From Bradyrhizobium mercantei (GTDB lineage: Bacteria > Pseudomonadota > Alphaproteobacteria > Rhizobiales > Xanthobacteraceae), in assembly GCF_001982635.1 (NCBI RefSeq), contig NZ_MKFI01000004.1, forward strand, positions 365,609-429,608: a stretch of 64,000 bases of DNA, written 5' to 3'. The notes below the pieces were generated by a model, which worked only from the letters and a program-made list of their open reading frames with translations, made no database searches and was not told the DNA's origin. Of the stretch, positions 24,699-33,563 are shown piece by piece; position 1 is the stretch's first letter; each line of letters starts with the position of its first letter. Position numbers and translations under genes: made by a program.

Positions 24699-25403
24699 TC
24701 ATGCTCCGAAATAGGCCGCGCGGATCGTGTCCTGATCCACATCCTTTGGCCGCCCGCTCAGCGTCACCCGGCCCTCCTGCAGGCAGTAGAACCGATCCGC
24801 GGCGCGCAGCGCGCGGGCGATGTCCTGCTCGACCAGCACCACCGCGGTGCCGCCGGCACGGATCTGCGGCAGCATGCGGTAGATGTCCTCGACCACGATC
24901 GGCGCGAGGCCGAGGCTGATCTCGTCGCACAGCAAGACCTGTGGGTTCGACATCAGCGCGCGGCCGATCGCCACCATCTGCTGCTGGCCGCCCGACAGTG
25001 CCGTGACGGCACCGCGCCGCCGCTCCTTGAGCACCGGAAACATCCGGTAGACCGCGGCGAGGTCCCACGGCGCGCTGCGTTCGCCGCCATAGGCACCGAC
25101 CAGGAGATTCTCCTCGACGCTGAGCGAGGGAAACAGCTGGCGACCTTCGGGGACCAGCGCGAGGCCGAGCCGCACGATGCGGGCGGCGGATGCATCGCCG
25201 ATCGCCCGTCCGCCGAGGCGGATGGCGTCGGGGCGATTGCGGACGAGTCCAGCCAGCGACTTCAGCATGGTCGACTTGCCGGCACCGTTGGCGCCGATCA
25301 CCGCGACAGCCTCGCCCTGATCGAGCTCGAAGTCGATGCCGAACAGCGCCTGGAAGTCGCCATAGAACGCATCGAGCGCAGAGACATTGAGCAGCGCGGT
25401 CAT
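24699..25403 (-). CDS. ABC transporter ATP-binding protein (LivF family)
   Basis: A 234-residue ATPase with Walker A GANGAGKST, Q-loop near VPEGRQLFPSLSV, signature LSGGQQQ, Walker B VLLCDE and switch region VLVEQD. It is the shorter of the two Liv-type ATPases. It overlaps the livG stop by four bases (25400-25403), showing coupled translation. It powers the LivHM permease pair. Confidence 0.93.
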   Translation of the reverse strand: MTALLNVSALDAFYGDFQALFGIDFELDQGEAVAVIGANGAGKSTMLKSLAGLVRNRPDAIRLGGRAIGDASAARIVRLGLALVPEGRQLFPSLSVEENLLVGAYGGERSAPWDLAAVYRMFPVLKERRRGAVTALSGGQQQMVAIGRALMSNPQVLLCDEISLGLAPIVVEDIYRMLPQIRAGGTAVVLVEQDIARALRAADRFYCLQEGRVTLSGRPKDVDQDTIRAAYFGA

Positions 25404-26113
25404 GCCGGCACTCCCATATAGATGGTCTCGACCTCGCGCGAGCGCATCACCTCGGCGGGCGCGCCCTGCGCCACCACCTTGCCGAAGTTCAGCACGACCA
25501 GCCGCTGCACCACCGCGAGCAGCGCGTGCACCACGTGCTCGATCCAGATGATGCCGACACCTTCGGCGTGGATGGTTCTGATCGTCTCGACCAGTTCATG
25601 GCATTCGGCATCGGTGAGGCCGCCTGCGATCTCGTCGAGCAGCAGCGTGCGCGGCCTGGTGGCGAGCGCCCGCGCGAGCTCCAGGCGCTTGCGATCGAGC
25701 AGCGGCAGGCTGCCGGCAAGCCGGTTGGCCTTGGCTTCGAGGCCGGTCAGGTCAAGCATGCGGCCGCAATGCTGGATGGCATCGGCCTCCGAGAGGCCGC
25801 CGCCGAACAGGGCCGCCACCGCGAGGTTCTCGAACACCGAGAGATGGTCGAACGGCTGCGGAATCTGGAATGAGCGCCCGATCCCTGCACGACAGCGCGC
25901 TTCGGGAGAGAGGCCCGTGATGTCGACGCCATCGAGGACGATGCGACCGGCGTCCGGCCGCAGCAGCCCGGTGACCAGGTTGAACAGCGTCGACTTGCCG
26001 GCGCCGTTCGGACCGATCACGCCGAGCGCCTCGCCGGACGCAAGGCTCAGGTCGATGGCATCGGCGACCACGATGGCGCCGAACCTCTTCGAGACGGAAT
26101 GGAGTTCGAGCAT
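25400..26113 (-). CDS. ABC transporter ATP-binding protein (LivG family)
   Basis: A 237-residue ATPase with Walker A GPNGAGKST, the LivG-type GIGRSFQIPQPF Q-loop, and Walker B LLLDE. The signature region is degenerate: AGSLPLLDRKRLELARAL has SLPLL where LSGGQ-like residues are expected. It is typical of Liv systems for one ATPase to diverge there, but this degree is notable. It lies 75 bp after the substrate-binding protein gene. Confidence 0.9.
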   Translation of the reverse strand: MLELHSVSKRFGAIVVADAIDLSLASGEALGVIGPNGAGKSTLFNLVTGLLRPDAGRIVLDGVDITGLSPEARCRAGIGRSFQIPQPFDHLSVFENLAVAALFGGGLSEADAIQHCGRMLDLTGLEAKANRLAGSLPLLDRKRLELARALATRPRTLLLDEIAGGLTDAECHELVETIRTIHAEGVGIIWIEHVVHALLAVVQRLVVLNFGKVVAQGAPAEVMRSREVETIYMGVPA

Positions 26114-26188
26114 ATCAGCTCACCGCATGGATTGGTTTGACGGAGATGCACAGACGTGCCGCGCATCTCCGATGAACAATGGAACGCG

Positions 26189-27514
26189 CTAGCTCAGCGC
26201 CTGCATGTCGCCGCCGAGCGGGATCTGCGGCGCCAGCTTGTTGTCGGTGATCACCATGTCGTATTTGTCGACGTTGAGCCGCCATTGCCCGCCGACCAGC
26301 GGCGTCTTCGCAATGTTCTTTGCCGCGAACGGCGGCACCGCGCTGGAGCCGAACGCGACCTGGCCCACGATCGTATCGAGCTTGGTAGAGCCGATCGCCT
26401 TCGCCAGCGCCGCGCCGTCGCTCGGATCGCCGGAGCGCTTGATCGCATCGACCGCAACCTCGAACAGCGAATGCACGAAGCCGATCGGCTGGGTCCATTG
26501 CTTGCCGGAGGCCAGCTCATAGCCCTTGGCGAGATCGGCTGCGCTGACGCCGCTGAGGCTCGATCTGTAGGGATGCGTCGGCGTCCACCACACCTCGGTC
26601 GAGATGTTGTTGCCGCCCTTGCCGAGCGCCTGCACCGAGGCCGGGAACAGCAACGCCTTGGCGACCGACACGACTTTCGGCTTCAGCCCCTTCTGCCGCG
26701 ACTGGTTCCAGAAGGTGGTGAAGTCGGGCGGGATGATCACGCCGGTGATGATCTCGGCATCGGCGCCACGGAACGCCGCGATCTGCGAAGAGAAATCGTC
26801 GGTGAGATTCTGGAAGCGGCCGGGGTCGGTGAGCTTGAAGCCCTGCTTGGCCATCACGGGCGGGAAGCCGATCGTGGTGTCGCCCCAGGCGTTGCCGTCG
26901 GCATCGTTCGGAAACAGCGCGCCGACCGATTTGTTGGTCGCGACCTGGCTCCACATGCTGGTGAAGACGCCGATCACGTCCTCGAGTCCCCAGAAATAGT
27001 GGAAGGTGTAGTCGAACGGCTTCCAGCTCTTGGGGTCGCCGGGGTTGGCCTGCCGGCCGATGAAGTTGGTCTGCCACGGCGCGACGGAGGAGATGCACGG
27101 CACCTGCTCGAGCTCGCACTGCGTCGCCACCGGATTGTTGGTCTCGGGCGTGGCGCCGACCACGATCAGGCTGACATTGTCGCGGGTGATCAGTTCCTTG
27201 GCGACTTCAGCGGCACGGTTCGGGTTCGACTGGCTATCCTTGGTCACGACCTCGACCGGATAGGTCTGCGATCCGACCTTGACGCCATCCTTGATGAACT
27301 TGCGGAATTCGCCGAGCACGAAATCGTCGGCCTCGGCGAAGGCCGCGAGCGGCCCGCTCTTAGGCGAGACATAGCCGATCCTGATCGGCTTGCTGGCGGC
27401 GCGCACCGCCGGCGCGAACAGCGTCGTCGTGCCTGCTGCGGCGAAGCCACCGGCGATGCCTTGCAGCACGCGGCGGCGATCGAAAGACATCGTGTTCAAA
27501 TGGTCCTTGCGCAT
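26189..27514 (-). CDS. ABC transporter substrate-binding protein, Leu/Ile/Val type, Tat signal
   Basis: The 441-residue periplasmic binding protein has a twin-arginine leader (FDRRRVLQGIAGGFAAAG) with cleavage after AVRA. The mature protein is a type I two-lobed LIVBP fold opening with IRIGYVSPKSGPLAAF. ATG at 27514 follows AAGGAGGGG. It sits directly after the FAD monooxygenase gene in the same direction. Proteins of this type in catabolic operons commonly bind aromatic acids or phenols; the ligand here is inferred to be the pathway substrate. Confidence 0.9.
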   Translation of the reverse strand: MRKDHLNTMSFDRRRVLQGIAGGFAAAGTTTLFAPAVRAASKPIRIGYVSPKSGPLAAFAEADDFVLGEFRKFIKDGVKVGSQTYPVEVVTKDSQSNPNRAAEVAKELITRDNVSLIVVGATPETNNPVATQCELEQVPCISSVAPWQTNFIGRQANPGDPKSWKPFDYTFHYFWGLEDVIGVFTSMWSQVATNKSVGALFPNDADGNAWGDTTIGFPPVMAKQGFKLTDPGRFQNLTDDFSSQIAAFRGADAEIITGVIIPPDFTTFWNQSRQKGLKPKVVSVAKALLFPASVQALGKGGNNISTEVWWTPTHPYRSSLSGVSAADLAKGYELASGKQWTQPIGFVHSLFEVAVDAIKRSGDPSDGAALAKAIGSTKLDTIVGQVAFGSSAVPPFAAKNIAKTPLVGGQWRLNVDKYDMVITDNKLAPQIPLGGDMQALS

Positions 27515-27596
27515 TTTCCCCTCCTTGAGGCAAGCCGGTTGCAGGCCGGCGGCCGTTTCATTTCGTTCTGAAAAAGTATTGCCGGCGCCGCCCGCT

Positions 27597-29381
27597 TCAC
27601 GCGGCGGCGACGGACTTTGCTTGCGCGCTGCGACCGAGGATCCGGCCAAATACATCCAGCAGCACACCGCTGGCGTCAGCCGCCGCCTCCCCGGCGCGCC
27701 AGGCGACATACATGTCGGGACGCACCAGCACACAGCCGTCCTCGTCGACCTCGCTCTGGCGATACCAGTCGGCATAGATGTCGAGCGCATCGCAGCCCTG
27801 CGGACCGATCGTCACGACGTCGACCGGCAGGCCATAGGCCTTCTCGACCGCGGCCGCGGCCGTCTTCCAGCCGTCGCCACCGATCCCGGTGAGCAGCGTG
27901 AAGCGGCCCTTGCCGGTGAGATCGAGCGTCGATTTGCGCTCGCCTTGATGCTCGACCCAGACATGCGGCAGATGCGCGCCGGGCCAGGTGGTGGCCTGAT
28001 AATAGAGCTCGTGATCCCTGGTGAAGGCCGGCATCGGCGTGCCATCCGAGACCACGGCGGCCGAGCCGTAGCGCTGGTTCAGCTCTACGCCGTGGCAGTT
28101 GAACTCGTAGCTCTTGTTGGCGATCGCCTCATAGAGTTTCCTGCGGCGTGCCTTGCCTTCGGCGGTCGGCGCCTTGCGTGCGGCGATCGCCTTGCGTGCC
28201 TCGGCCGGATCGGTCGAGGCGACGAGGCCCACTGCCTCGAAGATCGGCGGGAAGTCGCCGATGCTCTTGTTGGCGCGGGTCACGATCTGCTTCCCGACCG
28301 GCTGCCGTTCGGCCGAATAGGTTTCGAGCAACGACGGCGCCGCATGGCGCTCGAGTACCAGCTTCAGCTTCCAGCACAGATTGAAGGAGTCCTGGATCGA
28401 GGTGTTGGAGCCGAGGCCATTGGTCGGCGGATGGCGATGCACGGCGTCGCCGACGCAGAACACGCGGCCCGACGAATAGTGGCCGGCATACATCTCGTTC
28501 ACGGTCCAGGTCGAGGTCGAGCGGACCTTGACCTCGAGCGTCTCGTCGCCGACGAGATTGCGCACGATCGAGATCGCCTCGTCGTTGCTGAGCTTGCGCT
28601 CGCCCTGCTCGATGTCGTAGCCCCAGATGATCAGCCATTCGTTCCACGGCCGCACCATGCGGATCAGGCCGGCGCCGATGCCGCCGATCTCGGCGCCCGG
28701 CTGCAGCACCCAGTACAGCACGCTCGGCCGGTGCGCGACGTATTTGCTTAAGTCCGCCTGCACGATGATGTTCATGCTGCCGGCGCGGCCCATCTGGCCC
28801 TCCATCGGCAGTCCGATCACTTCGGCGACCCGGCTGCGGCCGCCGTCGGCGCCGATCAGATATTTGGCGCGGATCTGATAGGTCTCGCCGGACAGGCGGT
28901 CCTTCACCGTCGCGGTGACGCCGTCGGCATCCTGCACCAGGTCCACGAATTCGGTGTTGAAGCACAGCGAGGTGCCGCGCTGGCCGGCAGCCTCGATCAG
29001 GATCGGCTCGAGGAAATTCTGCGGCAGGTCGCAGATCCGGGTGGGGCTCGCGAGATCGTAATCGGCCTTGCGCGAGGGATGGTTGCCCCAGGAATAGAGC
29101 CGGCCGAATTCCTCGCCGGCGAGGCTCTCGCAGAACACGTTGTTGGCCATCAGATGCTGCGGCACCGCCTGCGCGACCGCCTTGTCCTCGAGACCGAGAT
29201 CGCGCAGCACCTCCATCGCACGCTGGTTGGTGATGTGGGCACGCGGCGTGTCGGCGAGCCAGCCGTATTTCGTCACCATGATGTGCTTGACGCCGTACAT
29301 GCCGAGCAGCGCCGCCGCTGTCGCGCCGGCCGGGCCGCTGCCGACGACAAGCACGTCGGTCTCAACAGGTTTGCTGGTCAT
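27597..29381 (-). CDS. FAD-dependent aromatic (phenol-type) hydroxylase
   Basis: A 594-residue class A flavoprotein monooxygenase of the PheA/TfdB group. The N-terminal FAD motif is VVGSGPAGATAAALLG, the DG motif is IGADGGRSRVAE, and the second FAD motif is CVGDAVHRHPPTNGLG. A thioredoxin-like C-terminal domain completes the usual length. Using NADPH and O2 it would hydroxylate a phenol to supply hydroxyquinol to the next enzyme. The start at 29381 is chosen for its AAGGAGAGG; ATG at 29420 would overlap the dioxygenase stop. The exact phenol (resorcinol, a hydroxybenzoate or a substituted phenol) is unknown. Confidence 0.9.
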   Translation of the reverse strand: MTSKPVETDVLVVGSGPAGATAAALLGMYGVKHIMVTKYGWLADTPRAHITNQRAMEVLRDLGLEDKAVAQAVPQHLMANNVFCESLAGEEFGRLYSWGNHPSRKADYDLASPTRICDLPQNFLEPILIEAAGQRGTSLCFNTEFVDLVQDADGVTATVKDRLSGETYQIRAKYLIGADGGRSRVAEVIGLPMEGQMGRAGSMNIIVQADLSKYVAHRPSVLYWVLQPGAEIGGIGAGLIRMVRPWNEWLIIWGYDIEQGERKLSNDEAISIVRNLVGDETLEVKVRSTSTWTVNEMYAGHYSSGRVFCVGDAVHRHPPTNGLGSNTSIQDSFNLCWKLKLVLERHAAPSLLETYSAERQPVGKQIVTRANKSIGDFPPIFEAVGLVASTDPAEARKAIAARKAPTAEGKARRRKLYEAIANKSYEFNCHGVELNQRYGSAAVVSDGTPMPAFTRDHELYYQATTWPGAHLPHVWVEHQGERKSTLDLTGKGRFTLLTGIGGDGWKTAAAAVEKAYGLPVDVVTIGPQGCDALDIYADWYRQSEVDEDGCVLVRPDMYVAWRAGEAAADASGVLLDVFGRILGRSAQAKSVAAA

Positions 29382-29416
29382 GGTCCTCTCCTTGGTCGTC
29401 TTGTTGGTTGTGATCG

Positions 29417-30319
29417 TCATTCCGCGGCCATCATCGGCTTCGGCACCAGGCCTGCGCCGGGCTTCATCTGGAAGTCGTAGGTCATCAGGTGCCACGGGCC
29501 GGACACGCGCTCGCCGTTCGGCAGCGCCGGTTCGTTCTTCGGCGCGACGCGCGCGATGAGTTCGTCCTTGACGCCGAACACCACGTCGCTGCGCAGATAT
29601 TCGTCGCCATCGAGGAAGACGTGGGTGATCAGCGGCTCGTAGCCCGCGGCCTTGACCAGGAAGTGCACATGCGCCGGCCGCATCGGATGGCGCTTCGTAG
29701 CGGTGATGAGATCGCCGACCGGACCGTCGGTCGGGATCGGATAGCTGCACGGCAGGATGGTGCGGAAGGAAAAGCGGCCGTCGGCGTCGGTGACGAAGCG
29801 CGCGCGCAGCGACGGGCCGTGCGCGGCATAATCGGCTTTCTGCGAATCGTAGAAGCCGTCGTCGTCGGCGTGCCAGACGTCGATCTCGGCGCCGGCGAGC
29901 GGCTTGCCGGCAAGGTCGGTGACACGGCTCTGCACGAACATCGGCTCACCGTCGATCCCTTCGGAGATGTTGGCGCCATGCGGCGTGACGCGGTGCTCGC
30001 CGACATAGAACGGGCCGAGCACCGTGGTCTCGGTGGCGCCTTCGCGCTCGCGGTGATTGACCGCATCGACCAGCATCGAGACGCCGAGCACGTCGGAGAG
30101 CAGGATGAACTCCTGGCGCAGCGGCGTGCAGGTCTGGCCGGTGCGGGTCAGGAATTCGATCGCCTGATTCCATTCCTCGAAGGTGAGTTCGGTGCGACGC
30201 ACCAGATCGTGCAACGACTTGACCGTCTCCTCGATCAGGAACTTGAGCCGCTTGTTCGGCGTATTGGCGAAGCTGCGGATCACCTCGTCGGTGAGATCAT
30301 GCTCGTTGAAATTGGCCAT
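29417..30319 (-). CDS. Hydroxyquinol 1,2-dioxygenase (intradiol)
   Basis: A 300-residue intradiol dioxygenase that cleaves hydroxyquinol to maleylacetate using Fe(III). The four expected ligands are visible: tyrosines in GPFYVG and CSYPIPTDG, and histidines in RPAHVHF. The N-terminal helical dimerisation domain (ELTFEEWNQAIEFLTRTGQ) is typical of catechol/hydroxyquinol enzymes. Placement next to maleylacetate reductase favours hydroxyquinol over catechol as substrate. Confidence 0.92.
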   Translation of the reverse strand: MANFNEHDLTDEVIRSFANTPNKRLKFLIEETVKSLHDLVRRTELTFEEWNQAIEFLTRTGQTCTPLRQEFILLSDVLGVSMLVDAVNHREREGATETTVLGPFYVGEHRVTPHGANISEGIDGEPMFVQSRVTDLAGKPLAGAEIDVWHADDDGFYDSQKADYAAHGPSLRARFVTDADGRFSFRTILPCSYPIPTDGPVGDLITATKRHPMRPAHVHFLVKAAGYEPLITHVFLDGDEYLRSDVVFGVKDELIARVAPKNEPALPNGERVSGPWHLMTYDFQMKPGAGLVPKPMMAAE

Positions 30320-30344
30320 CGTGTTGTCCCTTGATCTTGAGATG

Positions 30345-31469
30345 TCAGTGCTGCGCGGGCGCGTCGCCGCGCCAGGCGGCCGCGATCAGGTCCTGGATCG
30401 CGACGCGCTCCACAGGTCTTGGATTGGCATAGGGGCTGCGCACCGCCATCTCGGCGGCGCGTGCGATGCCGTCCTCGGGCATGCCGATGTCGGCCAGGCG
30501 GCGCGGCAGGGCGAGCCCGCGGGCAAGGTTGAACAGCCCTTGCGGGGCATCCGTCGTGCGCAATGCGCGCGCAACTCGCGTCATCGCGTCGGGCGCCGCG
30601 ACGGCGTTGTAGGCGGCCGCGTGCGGCAGCACGATCGCATGGGTTTCGGCGTGCGGCAGGTCGAACATGCCGCCCAGCACATGGCAGAGCTTGTGGTGCA
30701 GCGACATCCCGACCGCGCCGAGGCAGACGCCGCACAGCCAGGCGCCATAAAGCGCATCGCGGCGTGCTCCGGCATCGGCCGGCGCATCCATGATGCGCGG
30801 CAGCGCGCGGGCGAGCGCGGCAATGCCGTCCTCCGCCATCAGCGAGGTCAGCGGATTGGCGTCGGGCGCATAAAGTGCCTCGACGGCGTGGGCGATCGCA
30901 TTCAGGCCACTGGCGGCGGAGACATGCGGCGGCAGGCTGACGGTGAGATCGACGTCGTAGATGACGGCGTCCGGCACCAGATCCTGGGAATGCTGCGTGG
31001 TCTTGATGCCGTTGGTGGTTTCGCCGAGGATCGGCGTCATCTCCGAGCCGGCATAAGTGGTCGGCATTGCGATATGCGGCAGCCCGGTGCGCAGCGATAG
31101 CGCCTTGCCGAGCCCGACCGTGGAGCCGCCACCGATCGCGACCAGCCCGTCGATGTCCTTGGATTCGACGATGCCAAGCGCCTGGTTGGTGACCTCGACC
31201 GGCGTATGCATCCGCGCACCGGCGAACAGGCCTGCAAGCCGGTCGCCGAGGCCGGCACCGATCCGTTGCCCGAGATCCTGCTGCTCGGGGGTTGTGAGCA
31301 CCAGCGCCCGCTTGATGCCGAGGCGCTCGGTCTCTTCGCCAAGCCGCGCCGAGGTGCCGACGCCGAACACCACGCGATATTGCTGCGAGCAATACGCAAA
31401 CGTGCCGCGGCCGGCATCTCCCGCCGCCACGACGGGCGAACGTGGTGCATCGGGCGCTACGATGCTCAT
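30345..31469 (-). CDS. Maleylacetate reductase (iron-type alcohol dehydrogenase fold)
   Basis: A 374-residue group III alcohol dehydrogenase that reduces maleylacetate to 3-oxoadipate with NAD(P)H, feeding the TCA cycle. Recognisable parts are the nucleotide loop GGGSTVGLGKAL, PTTYAGSEMTPI, and the region MSLHHKLCHVLGG, where metal-dependent relatives have their histidines. The start is MSIVAPDA (31469), with GGGAGA upstream. It is first in the catabolic operon, 25 bp before the dioxygenase, and 79 bp downstream of a direct-repeat operator. Confidence 0.92.
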   Translation of the reverse strand: MSIVAPDAPRSPVVAAGDAGRGTFAYCSQQYRVVFGVGTSARLGEETERLGIKRALVLTTPEQQDLGQRIGAGLGDRLAGLFAGARMHTPVEVTNQALGIVESKDIDGLVAIGGGSTVGLGKALSLRTGLPHIAMPTTYAGSEMTPILGETTNGIKTTQHSQDLVPDAVIYDVDLTVSLPPHVSAASGLNAIAHAVEALYAPDANPLTSLMAEDGIAALARALPRIMDAPADAGARRDALYGAWLCGVCLGAVGMSLHHKLCHVLGGMFDLPHAETHAIVLPHAAAYNAVAAPDAMTRVARALRTTDAPQGLFNLARGLALPRRLADIGMPEDGIARAAEMAVRSPYANPRPVERVAIQDLIAAAWRGDAPAQH

Positions 31470-31547
31470 GATGTTTCTCCCAGGCCGGCGGACCGGCAAA
31501 TTTTCGCTTTGTTGGGAGAAAGCTAGCGGCAGGCGCCGGCCGCCGGC

Positions 31548-31583
31548 CTGCACGAAACCGGAGAGAATCTGCACAAAACCGGA
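31548..31583 (-). promoter_or_regulatory. AraC-type operator: two direct repeats upstream of the hydroxyquinol operon
   Basis: CTGCACGAAACCGGA (31548-31562) and CTGCACAAAACCGGA (31569-31583) differ at one base and start 21 bp apart, exactly two helical turns. They lie between the AraC-family gene and the maleylacetate reductase start. Tandem 15-bp sites of this kind are the standard binding mode of AraC/XylS activators. Confidence 0.75.
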
Positions 31584-31646
31584 AAAATCGTCAGGCGAGA
31601 TGCGGCGGGCATCGCCCTCGCCGATCCCGGCAACCGGCCGCTGCGC

Positions 31647-32534
31647 CTAGTGGCTGCGCCGGTACCTGCCCGGCGTCACGCCGGTGAAGCGGCGGAACAT
31701 CCGCGTAAAATGTTCCTGGTGCGAGAAGCCGCAGGCCAACGCGATGTCGGCCAGGCTCTGCGTCTCGTCGGCGAGCAGCGCCCTGGCGCGCTCGATGCGC
31801 AGGTTGAGCACATATTGATAGGGCGAGACGCCGCTGGTCGCCTTGAACAGGCGCACGAAATATTCGGTGCTGCGGCCGCACAGCTCCGCCAGCTGGTCGA
31901 GCCGGATATCGGTATCGAGATTGGCATCGACGAATTCGCGGATGCGCGCCATCTGCCGGTTGCTCAGCAAGTTCGGATGCTTGCCGGCCTCCACGCTCGG
32001 CTTGTGGAAATTGATCGCGACAAAGCGGTTGGCGATCGCCTGCGCGATCGGATCGACGAACAGCGACGAGGCCGGCAGGCCGCCGGTGATGGTGTCGCCG
32101 ATCGCCGCGGCGAGATGCTCCAGCACCGCATCCTGATCGCCGAGCATCGGCGCGAGCCCACCGATCAGGCTGGGGGCGCCGTCCCGGCCCGCGAACAGGT
32201 CGGAGCGCAGATAGATGTGGGTGGATTCCAGCGCTTCATGCAGGACCACGTTGCAGGTGTGCCCCGCCGGCAGGAAGAACACGCCGCCGCGCGGGATGTG
32301 CCGGGCAACCGACTTGCCGTCCATCACATAGGTGATGTCGACCGGGCCGCCCCGGTGCAGCACCATCAGATTGTCCGATAGCGCGTGGAAATGCCCGTCA
32401 AACGGCCGCTCGCGTTGCACCGAGGCGAACGCCGACGACCAGCCGAGTCCTTCGCTCGAGCCGCGGAAATCCGCCTGGAAACGGTTCAGGATCCCGTGCG
32501 TCTCCTGCACCCCAAAATTCGACGTCGCCTGCAT
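31647..32534 (-). CDS. AraC/XylS family transcriptional regulator
   Basis: A 295-residue regulator. The N-terminal two-thirds is an AraC-binding-like sensing domain (PRGGVFFLPAGHTCNV). The C-terminal 100 residues hold two helix-turn-helix units: LDQLAELCGRSTEYFVRLFK and SLADIALACGFSHQEHFTRM, followed by TGVTPGRYRR. The ATG at 32534 is preferred; the frame extends to a TTG at 32600. It precedes and is co-oriented with the hydroxyquinol operon, so it is the probable activator, with the pathway substrate or intermediate as effector. Confidence 0.9.
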   Translation of the reverse strand: MQATSNFGVQETHGILNRFQADFRGSSEGLGWSSAFASVQRERPFDGHFHALSDNLMVLHRGGPVDITYVMDGKSVARHIPRGGVFFLPAGHTCNVVLHEALESTHIYLRSDLFAGRDGAPSLIGGLAPMLGDQDAVLEHLAAAIGDTITGGLPASSLFVDPIAQAIANRFVAINFHKPSVEAGKHPNLLSNRQMARIREFVDANLDTDIRLDQLAELCGRSTEYFVRLFKATSGVSPYQYVLNLRIERARALLADETQSLADIALACGFSHQEHFTRMFRRFTGVTPGRYRRSH

Positions 32535-32651
32535 CCGACAGACCAAGGGCTCGAGGCTTCGGTTGCTGTCGAGTGAAACCCAACAGCCCCCGATTTTCAA
32601 TACATCGAACCGGAGGAGCCCACCTTGCTGCGCCGCAATAGCGGCGCCGGG

Positions 32652-33326
32652 CTATTCCTTGACCGCGATCCAGATCACGTGGCGGACGCCGCGGCCGCGG
32701 CCGGTGGCGCGGACGGCGATCTCGTTGACCGCGAACCCGGCCCGGGACAGCGATTTCGGGAACTTGGCATTCGGACCCGACGACCAGACCGCGAGCACGC
32801 CGCCGCGCCGCAACCCGGTGTGGGCGAGCTTGAGGCCGGAGACATCGTAGAGCGCGTCATTGGCCTTGCGGGTCAGGCCTTCGGGGCCGTTATCGACATC
32901 GAGGAGAATGGCATCGAAGGTGCGCGGGTGGCGCTCGATGACGCCGGCAACATCCTCCTCGTGGATGCTCACGCGCGGATCGCTCAGGCTGTCGCCGAAG
33001 ATCTCGGCCATCGGGCCCCGCGCCCAGGCAACCACCGCCGGCACCAGCTCGGCCACCGTGATTGTCGCCTCGGAGCCGAGCACTTTGAGCGCCGCCCGTA
33101 GCGTAAAGCCCATGCCGAGGCCGCCGATCAGAAAATGCGGCCGTGCGACCGTCTCGATCTTCTTCGCCGCCAGCGTCGCCAGCGCCTCTTCCGAGCCCGA
33201 CAGGCGGCTGTTCATCAGCTCGTTGGTGCCGAGCATGATCGAGAATTCGCGGCCGCGTCGCATCAGGCGCAATTCACCTTCGGTGCCGGGAATCCGCGCG
33301 GTGTCGATCTTTTCCCATGGAATCAT
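32652..33326 (-). CDS. SAM-methyltransferase / spermidine synthase-fold protein
   Basis: A 224-residue Rossmann-fold protein. The motif I position reads LIGGLGMGFTLRAAL, motif II has VAELVPAVVAWA, and the catalytic-side strand is DAILLDVDNGPEGL, resembling spermidine synthase-like proteins without a polyamine-binding insert. The function is not known. It is the only gene between the AraC regulator (116 bp) and a family B repeat, and shows no clear operon partner. Confidence 0.8.
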   Translation of the reverse strand: MIPWEKIDTARIPGTEGELRLMRRGREFSIMLGTNELMNSRLSGSEEALATLAAKKIETVARPHFLIGGLGMGFTLRAALKVLGSEATITVAELVPAVVAWARGPMAEIFGDSLSDPRVSIHEEDVAGVIERHPRTFDAILLDVDNGPEGLTRKANDALYDVSGLKLAHTGLRRGGVLAVWSSGPNAKFPKSLSRAGFAVNEIAVRATGRGRGVRHVIWIAVKE

Positions 33327-33397
33327 GCGGCGGCTTGTAACATGGCCGGCACCTTTGCCGAAGGCGTGAGCCTAGAATCGATTCGACGACGCACGGC

Positions 33398-33523
33398 TTC
33401 ACCTCTCCCCATCGGGGAGAGGTCGATTTGCGCAGCAAATCGGGTGAGGGGCCGCAGCTCCAACGAGGGACTGTAACCCCTCACCCGGCGCTACGCGCCG
33501 ACCTCTCCCAAGGGAGAGGTGAA
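33398..33523. repeat. Palindromic intergenic repeat, family B copy 3 (inverted)
   Basis: A 126-bp copy in the opposite orientation to the other two, starting TTCACCTCTCCCC and ending GGGAGAGGTGAA. It lies 40 bp after the P450 fusion gene stop and may act as its 3' stabiliser or terminator. Confidence 0.92.
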
Positions 33524-33563
33524 CCTCCGCCGTCGATCCAGTTCAACGTCATCTCATCACGCT

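Noticed and set aside
29382..29750. N-terminal extension of the FAD hydroxylase
   Set aside because: The extra residues come from the dioxygenase gene read in another frame. The FAD motif lies near the N-terminus from 29381, as in homologues.
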